DNA of 64,000 nt from Oopsacas minuta. Its lineage: Eukaryota; Porifera; Hexactinellida; Lyssacinosida; Leucopsacidae. This document shows, one piece after another, positions 47,611-59,300 of the stretch. The notes below the pieces were generated by a model that saw only the letters and a program-made list of their open reading frames with translations, was not told where the DNA came from and did no database searches. Position 1 is the stretch's first letter. Each line of letters begins with the position of its first letter. The DNA lies in contig JAKMXF010000319.1 of the NCBI GenBank assembly GCA_024704765.1, forward strand, positions 124,001 to 188,000, given 5' to 3'. The position numbers and the translations under genes were made by a program.

Positions 47611-49998
47611 TCTTTTAATTAATACGTACACACAGGAAGTGCTTATGCTGTGAAGATTATTATGAATCTAAGTTGACTAATTCATTGAAAATGGTGAACT
47701 TTGAATTATTCAAATGAATTACTCGAAGCGTTGCCCCTAATAGAACATTTAAAATGTATCTAACTAGCTGATTATGGGATAATTTGATAATTTTTGAATA
47801 ATTCATTTCAAGCATCAAGAATTGTGATTGTTCCAAATTTTCGAATAATTCAGTAATTCCATGAGTTAGTCAAATAAGGTATAATGGTATGTAGTGTATT
47901 GTGATATCTATTTTGTCCTAGTCATATCTAGTTACTGTGCCGACTGTTTTATATCTAATGTTTCTACGTTGTAGTATTGGTAATAAGATCTCTGTATGAG
48001 TTATATTGGTTGGTTTTTGCATCATTCCAATATTCAAATAATGAGCATATTTGAGTGTATTTTGTAGATTAGAAATGATACAGAATTTGATAAGAGATTC
48101 TATAATCATATAGAATTTGATCAAAAATAAAAATTGATCAGTAAAGGAAGAATTCAAGTAAAATTCGACAGATCTCATCTACATTCAACTGTTTGTAGAA
48201 CATTGGTCAGATTTGTGGAATTTTACTCAGAAAACGTTGTGGCAAAATTTGGGCCTAGTTTTGAGCTAATCCAAAGAAAAATCAAACTCAACACCTCAAA
48301 AATAATTTGAAAGGCACTGAGCAACAAGTAACAGTAGGGAATAGTTTTCAACAAACTGATAAATATATTAATTCTAATTAGAAATTAGGATTCAATGACC
48401 GTTTCTGACTGTACGATTTGGTTAATTCAAATTTCATTCAATTTCTTAAATATCCTAAAGCATTTTGTAGGCAGAGACGGGCCTGTCAGAGCTCAGCTCG
48501 GTTACCTCTCCTATTGCGACCTCTAACTCAAATATTAATAACATTCATGCGGCAGGTTGGCATTTTACGGTAGAGTTAAGCTGAAATAATTTCTAACTAA
48601 CAGTGACCTCACATACAATAGAATATGTGTGTATTACTTTCATTCGTATTTCTCCAGTGAATTATCCTAACAATAATTAGAGTTACAATTTATGAAGGTC
48701 ACCATTCACTGAAGTAGGATTTATTAATCTACCAATCAAATGAAGCATACTGGCAGAATTATACAGGTGGTCGATTTCCATTCATTCTTGTTGTAAATGT
48801 AATATTTTAATTGGTAAAGTTGTTTGAATAGAAATTCTTCGTGATGCATGAAATAGCTTCAACTAGCTATATAATGTTGTAGAATGAATATAATATTCAA
48901 TAGAACTAGTTAGCTTATAGGAAATTTCGTATTCGTTTACCTTGGAGTTTGGCGTAATATTTAATGAGGGGTGCATGCTTTAGTTAGAATTTTCTGAATT
49001 GTAACAAGTTAGAATCAATTTTTAGTCGATTCTAACTTGTTACAATTCAGAAAATTCTAACTAATGACAACCTTAAAATTCTAACTAAAGCAGCGCCCCC
49101 TTTAATGAGTAAAAATTAATGTTTACTTTGATTCTGATTGAATTCGGACACATTTGTTGCTTGTTACTACAATCAGAGTGAATCTTAATTTTAAGCAATG
49201 AATCTTATACTTTGGTCAAACATCTAGAAACGCTATTTCCTCTTCACTTTTGCTTTCCCATAAGGAAACAATAGACTTTCTCACAAATTGACTATTTTTA
49301 GAAAACATGTTTTTTCTATTATCTCTAAGATCTCCTTCTTGGAAAAGTTTCACAGCGAACGTTTGAATTGAATAAGTGAATTCGACCTTATTCTTTATGC
49401 TGGACTACCTCTTACAATTTGAATGCTATAATTCCGAAAGTCTGCCTCGTCGTTTGGCGATCAACTCGGAGCTATGCGCTTCGAGAGATATTTCGTAATT
49501 AGTCTACCAAATATCACAAAAACAACAATTAACGATAAATCTACATACTGTATTGCCTTGAATACGCGCCGGGGGTAGCATTAAACCAAATTACAATACA
49601 ATAAATATCTACCCGACATGATAATCTCCTACATGAGAAATATACATTTATTCAGGAAATTCGGATTGAGCGTTATTAATCACATGCAGGGTAGTAGGAA
49701 GCTAATGGAAAGTAGGGCAGCCCATGTTAGCATTGTAATATAGAGGGGCGGCTATGCTGACTTATGGCCCATAGGTGACTCATCCGCCCCAGCCTCTCGG
49801 ATTCCGAAGCCCCTGATCACATGTACAATAGAACTCAGATATGACTTACTTTCTCAAAAGCAGATGATCAATTTTGTACTAATTGTATGGGATATCTATT
49901 CGAATAAGACTTACTTCGGTTGGTATGTAATATTTAATGTTTCCCGATGGAGTAAGTCTTATCCGACTTCCACTTACAATTTTTTTAGGCATCTTTCA
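47611..49998. other. Divergent intergenic region before the PDI gene
   Basis: 2.4 kb of AT-rich DNA with no supported gene. It contains the foldback at 48958-49105 and a possible stem with AGAGGGGCGGC / CCGCCCC arms at about 49752-49798. Confidence 0.5.
48980..49064. repeat. Perfect 37-bp inverted repeat with 11-base loop
   Basis: Arms 48980-49016 and 49028-49064 are exact inverses (TTAGTTAGAATTTTCTGAAT at the outer end). Outside them a second, partial inverse continues: GGGGTGCATGCTTTAGTTAG on the left and AACTAAAGCAGCGCCCC on the right (to about 49105). The whole looks like a foldback or MITE made of nested arms. Confidence 0.85.
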
Positions 49999-52189
49999 AT
50001 GAAACTTTTCCTGATTATATCCCTTGTGCTAATCTCAATTGCTTCATCTGAAATAATTGAAGAAGATAACGTTCTCATTCTAACCGAGAATAATTTCAAT
50101 GAAGCATTAGAGAAACACAATCAAATTCTTGTGGAGTTCTACGCTCCCTGGTGCGGACATTGTAAAAAGTTTGCCCCAGAATACAGTCAAGCAGCTGCCA
50201 AACTCAAGGAAACGGGGTCAGAAATTCGGCTGGGGAAAGTTGATGCGAGTGTATACGAGGATTTAGCCGTCTCTTGGGATATAAAAGGGTTCCCGACTTT
50301 GATTTTCTTCACCAATAAATCTTCTATGGGTTACAATGGGCCACGAGAAGCAGATGGTATAATAGAATGGCTAAATAAGAAAAGTAAATCCCCGACAACT
50401 CCCATTGAGACAATGGAAGAACTTGAAAAGTTTTCTGGCACTGATAACATTGCTATTGTTGGATTTTTCAAACCAGAAAATCCTGCAACTGTATACATTG
50501 GTGTTGCAAGAAAAATAGATTTTCTACAGTTTGGACTATGCAAAAATGAAGAACTCTTTGATTCAGACCTTGCAGGGAAGGAAGGGGTAATTATTTACAA
50601 AGGCTTTGATGAGAAAAAAGTTGTATTCGACCAGGAACTCAATGTTGAGAAATTAGAGATTTTTCTTCAAATTCACCAATTTGAACTTGTCTCAGAATTT
50701 TCAGAAGAAGTTAGCGCGAGATTTGGTGACACATATATCGACAAACATTTGTTACTTTTCGCGCCAAAGGACGACAATAACACTAAGGAATTGATTGAAA
50801 CATTGCGGGAGATTGCACTGGAGTTTCGTGGGCAGATTCTAGTTATCACAGTGGATACTATAAATTTCCTATTGAATACAATTTTGGACTATTTTGATGT
50901 ATCTCTTGATGAAGTTCCTTGTCTCCGTTCTGTTGTACTGAGCGGTGAAGAGGTTTCACGTTACAAACCAGACAATACAAATTTGTCAATTGAGGGTATA
51001 AGGAAATTTGTGCAGGATTTCTTAGCTGGTAAATTGAAAAGTCATCGAAAGTCAGAAGAAACTCCGGAGGATTGGGATGATGAAGCTGTGCTACTACTCA
51101 CAGCATCTAACTTTAATAATATCGTGCTTAAAAGGAAATCCAAGAAGGCGCTGGTACTGTTCTATTCACCTTCGTCTCGACAATCCAACGAGTTACAACC
51201 TATATGGGATAAATTGGGTGAGTATTCGTTTAGTTACCATATATGTTGACTTTAGTTATCAAGGTTAGACATAAGTTACCTGCATGAAACCAACACTAGT
51301 ATATTCCGGAAGACTTCTATAATCCGACATTGTTTCTGATCTGTAAAGCTTCTTGACAATAAAAATTTACCTGAATAATCCAAAATTTACTGAACCGACA
51401 GAATTTTCATGTGCCCAACGAGTGTCGGTTTATGCAGGTTCCTTTATAATTCTGTTCAGAAATGGATGAATTTGCTATGTTTACCTGTGTTAACATCAAT
51501 GATATACTGCAATTTTGGCTATTTTTATACAAAAAATTGAGGACAATAATGAATTTCCAAAGTGAAAATTTTGATAATACTTTCTTTTTCCGCATATGCA
51601 CAACTAAAGTCATTTTCGCTGGGCACGTGCTCACTCTGGATCCTGAGAGCCCACCTAGATATGGCTCCGCTATAATACAAGAAGTATGGGGCAGGTGGAC
51701 ATGAGTGACATCATCATTGCCCATCCTGACTCATGATTCTAGTTGCGCCAATGGTTGTCCATATATCCGTATATGCCCAAACAAGGTCCGCTCGTGTACA
51801 TAATAACGAGATTCTACTGTGTAACTCTGTTGTGTATTTCTAATAATCATTGCAACCAAATCTCCAATCTGGATAGTAGGGTACTACATCAAATTCTTCT
51901 ATTCGAATATTGAAAGCTCTTTCAATTTTTAGGTGACCATTATGGCAACGATGAGGATGTAATTATTGCTAAGATAGATGCATCAAAGAACGAAGTAGAA
52001 GGTATCAAAATTTCATCATATCCAACTATCAAATATTTTCCACTAGCTTCAGATGAAATATTAGATTATACAGGTGAACGGGATCTAGATTCGTTCATAA
52101 AATATATTGAAACTGATAGCAAAGATGAATCCGAGCCTAAACTTGTTTCAGAAACATTTGAAGGATCACCTGCTCATGAAGATCTATAG
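49999..52189 (+). CDS. Protein disulfide isomerase with inactive second thioredoxin site
   Basis: Two exons, 49999-51217 and 51933-52189 (phase 1; G|GTGAGT and TTTTTAG|GT, 715-bp intron), give 491 aa, the normal PDI length. The start at 49999 is chosen because it opens directly into a signal peptide (MKLFLIISLVLISIASS). The in-frame extension to 49864 looks non-coding. Domain order is a-b-b'-a'. The first site is intact: FYAPWCGHCKKF, CGHC at 52-55. In the second, FYSPSSRQSNELQPIWDKLG aligns with FYAPWCGHC..., so CGHC has become SRQS (393-396). The C-terminus HEDL is a KDEL-like ER retrieval signal. It folds secretory proteins in the ER, with only one redox centre, so isomerase or chaperone action is likely changed. 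Confidence 0.93.
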
Positions 52190-53227
52190 TATTCTGGCTT
52201 GAAATCTTTGTAAATGGATACTAATAGAAATTATTAGTTTGCTTTAGGTATATTATTGTAGGTCGCTTAGCTTAATTCATTGTTAGTACAACTTGATTTA
52301 TAATATTTGAATGCTTTATAGTGCTTTATGATAAGTTTGCTTGGATACAATATTTAGTGTATATGTCTTATTATCTCCTGCCATTTCAGTTAGGACACAT
52401 AAGAAATTTCTTGACTACTTGAAAATGGAAGTTTGACCAAGAAATGAAATAATGTGGTGCGTTACCTCATATGAGTTTATTTATCTCATGTTGAGGAGCA
52501 CAGTTTTAAGTTTTGAAGTAAGAATTCTGTTACTTATTTATTGTACAATGATTATCGCATATAAGAACAATTTGAGAGTAGCACAGTTATAACCAGTAAA
52601 AATTATATAAGAGTATATGAGAACCATTGTCCAGTGGGTGGTCCTTCACCAGGTGCAGCAGGCATAGAGAGCTCCGTACCACTATTCGAAGTGTTCTCCA
52701 ATATCTTTGGGATTTTCCACGGAATAATAGTTAAGAAAATGTTATTTCCGATTACTTTTTCTACCAATTTTCCTTATCCTAGAGATTAAAATATCCTAGG
52801 CAGCAGGTGGATTATCTTCCTCCTAGAAACTCTGGTAAAGAAGCATACAACCCATTAATAAATGTTACTTCCAAACAGAGAAATGAAACCAATTTCCGCA
52901 AATTGCACAAAGTTAGTCAGCAAATTGGCCAATCTTAAATCAAAGCATTTCCAATTGGTATTTATTGGTCTCAATTAAAAGATAAGAAATTTTGCTTACA
53001 TCCAAATCAACTAATGACAATAGCCACAAAAGCTATGTATCCATATAGTGTATATTGTGTATCTAGATTGAAGACAATTTCAGTATAGATTGTGGATACC
53101 ACTACATAAGCATGTAAGCATTAGAAATAGTCAGTAAGCAAATATGCTGTTGATCCGTTTTGCTATTGTCCGTATATATATTGGATGCATTGTAGCTAAA
53201 TTCAAAATTCAACAGTTCACTATCAAC
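52190..53227. other. Intergenic region
   Basis: AT-rich; the first bases are PDI 3' UTR. A weak CATATAAGAAC repeat trace (52553-52640) belongs to the GCCGGTTATAAGAAC family. No gene is seen. Confidence 0.4.
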
Positions 53228-53458
53228 ATGAAGATCCTATTCACTCTACTATCAAATCCTTTCGCTATAACCATCTTTCTAATAGTCTGCTATTTTCTAT
53301 TCAAGAATATTATCGGTGTAAATCTGATAGATACACTTATTCTAAATAAAAGTACGAAACACAATGCATTGATGCGACGACAGGCAATGATTCGACGTAG
53401 ACTTGTAGGGAGTTCATATTCTGAGGACGATTTTTGCATATCAGAACAATTTGAGTGA
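53228..53458 (+). CDS. 76-aa single-span membrane protein of unknown family
   Basis: Start at the ATG in ATCAACATGAAG; a TATATATA run at about 53166-53173 lies upstream. An N-terminal hydrophobic span (about residues 4-28) is followed by a short linker and a strongly basic segment NALMRRQAMIRRR, then an acidic tail ending EQFE. I do not recognise the family. Reality as a gene is supported by a diverged relative at 32261-32463 that keeps the span, the LMRxQxxIRR motif and the QF[ED] ending. The basic face next to the membrane suggests a type III or tail-in-cytosol small membrane protein. Confidence 0.6.
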   Translation: MKILFTLLSNPFAITIFLIVCYFLFKNIIGVNLIDTLILNKSTKHNALMRRQAMIRRRLVGSSYSEDDFCISEQFE

Positions 53459-54101
53459 TTATTAAGATATTCAGATAATAATTTTTGTATATTACATATA
53501 GAAACTTTGATTTCACATTAAACTTTAATGTCCTTATTGTTCATATATTTGATGGGACCTGTTCGATGAAAGCTGATGCAGTAGTGGTAGCAGTGGCGGA
53601 TCTAGGAATTTCTAAACCGGCAATTTTCTTGAGGGATTCTCCTGGATTGACACTTCTTTGGACGGTAACATATTAATCCTATACGATTTGGAATCTCGTG
53701 GTCCGCACTTTGAGTCAGATATAGCTGCTGAACTAGAAGGTTTAAGTGCCCGAAATATACAAGATATGGAATCATAGTGATATTGGCAATACACAGAAAT
53801 ATTGGTCCAAATTGCAAACCTTAAATATTAGCTCGCTTTGCTTGCAAATTAACAAAACTTATCCGTAACCTATTCATTGAATATTGCCCTGTTCAGATCT
53901 ATACAACATATTCATTCATACATAGTACGCAATGAGGTAATTTCCGTATATAGCAAATTGAAGACTTGGATTATTCAGGGAGTTGACTTATGATCCAGGG
54001 GATATATTAGCTATTTCTGGCTCTTTTTCATAAAAGAAGGGAAAATCATGTTGTTTGCATATAAATTAGAAATACAAAAATAGTAATACTATCATCTAAA
54101 C

Positions 54102-54225
54102 CAGTGGTTCTCAACCAGGGGTCCGCAGCCCAAAAATGTTTTCGTTATGTTTATTGGCAAGGGTCCGCGGACCCCATAAAATGGACCAAAGAGGTCCGCG
54201 GAAGAAAAAAGGCTGAGAACCAATG
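54102..54225. mobile_element. 124-bp hAT-like MITE with perfect 8-bp TSD
   Basis: Ends CAGTGGTTCTCAACC and CATTGGTTCTCAGCC (inverse; 13 of 15) are flanked by identical ATCTAAAC at 54094-54101 and 54226-54233. The interior has GGGGTCCGC / GGTCCGCGGACC motifs. It matches the Charlie-type hAT terminus. Confidence 0.92.
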
Positions 54226-54452
54226 ATCTAAACAAGTAGCAATTATCAGTTAAATAATTACTTAATGGCAGATTAGTGGTATTTTAGCTGACACAACAAT
54301 TGAATATAAATGTATATATCCATATATAACTCCATATCAATAACCAAGCAATGTTTGTGGTTTATAGTGTGGCATGGTGAGCATGGCCCAATGAAGCAAC
54401 AATTATTACTCTTAATTCGCATTATATAGTAATTGTAATCAAGGATGGTATT

Positions 54453-54638
54453 CTTACTTGCCAATTTGAGTGTTGAAAAGAATGGGATTGAAAGTACAAA
54501 TATAAGGAACTTAGGATAAATTATTAAACTGGACTACTAAAAAGCGTGACAATTGAGTTGTTTCGGAGGGATATCAGCCTCGGCAAATGTCCCTAGAAGC
54601 TTGACGTCCCGCCAAAATCGGGACAATTGGCAAGTATG
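54453..54638. mobile_element. 186-bp element with CTTACTTGCCAA ends
   Basis: Left CTTACTTGCCAATTTGAG and right CAATTGGCAAGTATG are near-inverse. The flanks are GGTATT and GGTAGT (5/6). GACGTCCCGCCAAAATCGGG inside the right end matches the element at 63295-63510. Confidence 0.7.
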
Positions 54639-55012
54639 GGTAGTAATCACTGTTAAGTGAATATTTAGCTATTAATACTCTCTCAAAACCCCAAATATTC
54701 CCCAAATTTTACTACGCTATTACATAATCTCAAAAATTTCCCTGTTACCTAGGAAAATGGGAAAATTGGATTTCAAAATTTTCCCATGTAAAAAATATGA
54801 ATTTTCCTTCTTTATGAGAAAAAAGGCATAAATATCCAATATTTTCCACTGGATCATTTGTGAAATTACTGGATGGTTGACATGCAATTGTAATATAAAT
54901 ACAAACCCTGCTATATGTATTTTCCTTAGAAATAATTGGAAAATGAGTAAATGAGAGTTAAACACATCAAAATATACAAAAGAAAAATATGAAGGCAAAA
55001 AGTTGCTCAAAC

Positions 55013-55837
55013 TTAACTAGTTTGTACTTCACCAGTTGGTACTTTCTCCATTATAATAATATCCTTTGGTCTTGTAATAACCAAATTGACTTGTATGCGA
55101 TTAAAATCTGGGATGAAGGTAAAATAAAATGCAACCACTAATACAAACAGCATCCATTCTGTACAAGCTCTAGCGTAATCAATGCGCAGACCTAAGTTAA
55201 AGAACTCTACTTGTGTTGCATTATTTTGTAGATCACTAGTAATCGTATCCACCATGGTACTGTTTCTATTCTCCCTGTAAAATACTCGAGATGGGTGGAA
55301 AATTAAGGCAAAGAAAAAGATTGCTAGCACTAAACAAATCGTTGTTATTGATAATTGAATGGCGAAAACTATCCATTTCCACCACACGCGTTTTGGTGGT
55401 AGCATAATTCCAATTATCACCTGTCCGATTTCGAAAAATAATTCTAGAAATATCGTCAAACCTGCACAGGTGAAGTGAAATTTGCTAGAGAGTGAAGAAT
55501 CATCGGATTCGAAGGCAGCTACACCCATTAGGAAAAATATAGCTGCAACGCCAATTACGAGAACGATGAAGTTGAATATTCTGTGAAAAAGTCCTTCCAA
55601 ATGTGTGTGAGCATCTTTAAAACGAATGTAGATTATAATTATCACCAAAAATGATGTAATAGCGAATACCAATACGAAAAATCCGTTTTCAATAGGATAC
55701 GCTCCAGTATCACTTATGTATGGGAATATCGGCCTAAAGTTTCCCTGTATAACTCCTAATGTATACGTGAGGAGAAGGCCAAGCGCAAATTCTACACATG
55801 TAATAATAATAAGATACCAAATTGGAAAGAGATACAT
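55013..55837 (-). CDS. Frag1/DRAM/TMEM150-family six-span membrane protein
   Basis: A single exon of 274 aa. The first lumenal loop carries FPYISDTGAYPIENGFF, the Frag1/DRAM/Sfk1 signature. Six hydrophobic spans lie at about residues 5-28, 52-70, 86-106, 124-146, 157-180 and 228-246, with an Asn-glycosite-rich loop (NRNSTM, NNATQ) before the last span. Members act in lysosomal/autophagy control (DRAM) or in plasma-membrane PI4-kinase regulation (TMEM150/Sfk1). Which branch this is cannot be told from the visible motifs. It is on the same strand as the ABCC gene, which starts upstream and ends 506 bases away. Confidence 0.82.
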   Translation of the reverse strand: MYLFPIWYLIIITCVEFALGLLLTYTLGVIQGNFRPIFPYISDTGAYPIENGFFVLVFAITSFLVIIIIYIRFKDAHTHLEGLFHRIFNFIVLVIGVAAIFFLMGVAAFESDDSSLSSKFHFTCAGLTIFLELFFEIGQVIIGIMLPPKRVWWKWIVFAIQLSITTICLVLAIFFFALIFHPSRVFYRENRNSTMVDTITSDLQNNATQVEFFNLGLRIDYARACTEWMLFVLVVAFYFTFIPDFNRIQVNLVITRPKDIIIMEKVPTGEVQTS

Positions 55838-56342
55838 TTATATTATATCCTATATTGTACCTGTATATATAGGCATATTTTAGCCAACGTGGAAGTATTA
55901 CTTAACTGTTAGGTTAATTGATTAATTATTCGTATATCGCAGGTTTCTAATTCATAATACAAGAGTAAGTAGTTAAATAGAGGATAAATATATAATTACT
56001 ATAGTTTGCTAGATTTCTAGCCGTTCTCTCATTTCTAAAATTGGGAAATATCACTGTAATACTCTAATTAGTCTAGCCAAATAATATCTTCTCTGAACTG
56101 TTAAAGTAATTCGTGGTAATAATATAATTGATTTCGTATTTGATATTAAATTTTTGTGTGAAAACCTTTGAGATTTGAGAAGCGATCGATTAGAAATTAG
56201 TGCATACTTTCCTGTCGCACCGATTTTGCTGAAGTTGTCTCAGTTAAACCCATGCAGGAATACTAGAAATTAAGCATCAACTACTCTGTTTTTGTACAAC
56301 TATTTAATCATACACAAAATATACAAAAAATATCCAATAACA
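55838..56342. other. Spacer between ABCC 3' end and the DRAM-like gene
   Basis: AT-rich, no feature recognised. It must hold the 3' end of one gene and the promoter of the next. Confidence 0.4.
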
Positions 56343-59300
56343 TTAACTAGTATCACTAATGTTTTCTTCCTGGCTTATTTGTGGTGGAGAGATAGTATCC
56401 GCTTTATTGACAAATTCCTTTAGCAGCCCATTAGGTCTTTGAAGCAATAACCATGGCTTTCCATATTCCTTCACTTGCCCTTTTTCCATTACAACTATGG
56501 TATTAGCATCCATTACTGTGTTAAGACGATGTGCTATCATAATTACAGTACACTCTTGAAACTTTGTACGTATAATTTGCTGGATAAGGAGATCAGTTGA
56601 CATGTCCACGTTTGAGGTAGCTTCGTCTAGCAACAAAACTTTGTTGTTTCTGATTAGGGCACGAGCTAGACAATATAGCTGTTTTTCTCCAGCACTAAAT
56701 TTTTTCCCACCATCGGAAACTAGGAAATGTAACTGTCCAGTGAGAGATTGGGATTTTTCTTTCATTTGAACTTGTTCCAGTGCTTCCCATATAATGTTGT
56801 CGTTGAACTCATCAAAAGGGTCCAAATTTTTCCTGAGAGTCCCACTAAAGAGTGTCGGATCCTGTGGTATGATTGATATTTGACTCCTCAAGTCATGCAA
56901 TCCCAAGGTACCAATATCACACCCATCAATTGATATAGAACCACTTTTCAACTCTACCAGCCTGAAGAGTGCTTTCTGAAGAGAAGATTTTCCTGCACCA
57001 GTGCGACCAACAACACCAACCTTTTCACCTTTGTTAATCGTTAAAGATATGTTGTTCAAAACTGGTGAAAGATTCGGAGCATAGCTTAGGGTAGCATTTT
57101 CAAGCTTAATTTCTCCCTTAGTGATGTGAAATTTGTTACCTTTCGAGGTTAGTGGTGATTCCTCTGGCAATTTGGAGTAAGCTATGATACGCTGAGCAGA
57201 TGCCATGTAGTTCTCTATTATCGCACTAGTTCTTAATGTAAACTGTGAGTTACGAGGAACAGTTAGTAGGAGAGAAATAGAAAACGCTAACACATTTGGA
57301 TCAATGTAGTCACTGAGTATGATATAGGTGGAGTAGGTTATGAATAGGTAAACAGCGAGTATACAATAAATTCTCATGGCAAACCAACGGATGAGCCCAA
57401 TGTTAGTAGACCATGCACGGAAATGTTCATCCTGGAAGGAATAGAACTTATCTGTAAACTGTTGTTGCAATTGCAGGGTATGTATGCAAGGAAGACCATT
57501 CAGAGTTGTTAGGATATGGCTGAAAATAGGACTTTTGGCTGCTGATTCAATAGCCATCACTTGAGTAGAATATCCCAGGTAATAGTATCGAAATGCTAAC
57601 AATACAGCTAGGACAATGATAGTAGGGAATATCACGATCCATTGAGAAAGTACTGCTGTTACCAGGCTAAAGATGAAGAAAAAAAACAAACTGGTGAACT
57701 GAATCACATAGGGAGGAATTATATCATCCAAAGTTCCAACATCTTTCGAAAACCGATTGGTTATAGAGCCACTCTGATTCAAGTCAAAGAATCGAACGGG
57801 AACTCGGAGTATTTTCCAGAGCATGGAGTTGTGGAGATTCCGAGATGCATTGAGGATCAGGAAATAGAGGAGAATGTGGCTAATATAATAGAAAATCAAC
57901 GCCCCAATGCATAAAATAATGTAATAATAGATTCTTTCATGGACAGACATAGTTGAAAGTGGGTTACTTCCTAAGATTGTGTTATTAGACCAGTTATTAG
58001 ACATTTCAAAGGTGCTGTTACCACTTAGAGACGACCATAGTACTAAATAGTAGTATATTGCAATGTTAGCGAGAAAATGAGAAAAAACTATGAGGAGAAA
58101 CACAATCGGACAGAAAATATTACCCCCTTTCCAAAGATAGATAAAATATGTTTTGAGACTGACTTTACTCTTTCCGAGACTATCACCTAATAACTGATTT
58201 TCAATATCTTCGTGTTTTTTTGGACATGAAATTAGTCCCTCTCCTTCATCCGATAAATCACTCAATCTATCAGAAGAATCATGTCTTGGTGAAATTTCCT
58301 CAAAATTTGCAAAGTTTTCCTCGATAATATTACTATTTCTTCTCTCCCTCATAACCTCGATGTTTATTTCAGTCCTCATTTGTTCAGATTGCTTTAGCAA
58401 CGTTTCTTCGTCCGATTCTCCTAGTGTCGTCGTTTTGCCTTTGTCAAGATCCAACACCTGTGTAGCGTCACTAAGCAAATGTATTTGATGAGTTGCAAGA
58501 ATGACCACTTTATTTCTAAGAATACCTTGGATACAGTTTTTATACAATTTCTCTGCCACCACAGTGTCCAATGCACTGAAAGGATCATCCAACAAGTAAA
58601 TGTCTCTGTCAGCATAGACAGCTCTCGCCAGACCAAGTCTTGCCGTCTGTCCACCACTTAATGAATTCCCTTGTTCTCCTACTATAGTTTGATCACCATG
58701 AACAAGATCATTCAAGTCTTCATCTAGGCAACATGCTCGAATTACCTCTTCATACCAGTTAGAGTCAAATTTGCATCCAAAGATTATGTTTTCACGAATT
58801 GTACCACAAAACACCCACGGTTCTTGTGGAGCAAGCGCCATGCTGCCTTTAATAGTTTTGGTCCCTTCAAATATTGTGTTTTCCTCTGCAACGCCCATCA
58901 ATAGAGAAGTCTTTCCAGAACCTGTTGACCCAATGACTCCCACAATTTCACCCTTCCTCACTTCGAAATTCATATCCTTACAACAAACTACAGATTCAAC
59001 ATCTTTTGTCTTATTTTGAACTCTCCATCCACAAGAAAATCTCTTTACTAAAACGAACGGATCTGTAATTACTCTGGGTATTTTCCATTCGCATGTTTCA
59101 TTCCCGAACATGGGAAGTTCTAATATCGTTTGTACACGGAATATTGATGCATAAATCTCTGATAAATTCAGCATACCAATTACAAGACTAACGTTGAATC
59201 TACCTAAATTCCTTATAATTGCGATCACGGTGAATATCTTTGCTGCTGTGAACTCTCCGCCAATGGCAGCGTAACATGTTATGGTTACCATACTACACCA

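Larger units (their letters stand above)
53459..55012. other. Transposon-rich intergenic region
   Basis: It contains the hAT-like element 54102-54225, the CTTACTTGCCAA element 54453-54638 and a GTGGCGGATCTAGG-type repeat edge at about 53592. No supported gene is seen. Confidence 0.5.

Noticed and set aside
49864-49998. 45-residue N-terminal extension of the PDI frame
   Set aside because: A perfect signal peptide starts at 49999; the extension lacks PDI similarity and would bury the signal sequence.
53485-53817. Several 60-70-codon frames downstream of the small membrane protein
   Set aside because: They overlap one another on both strands and cross a repeat edge (GTGGCGGATCTAGG). There is no coding signature.
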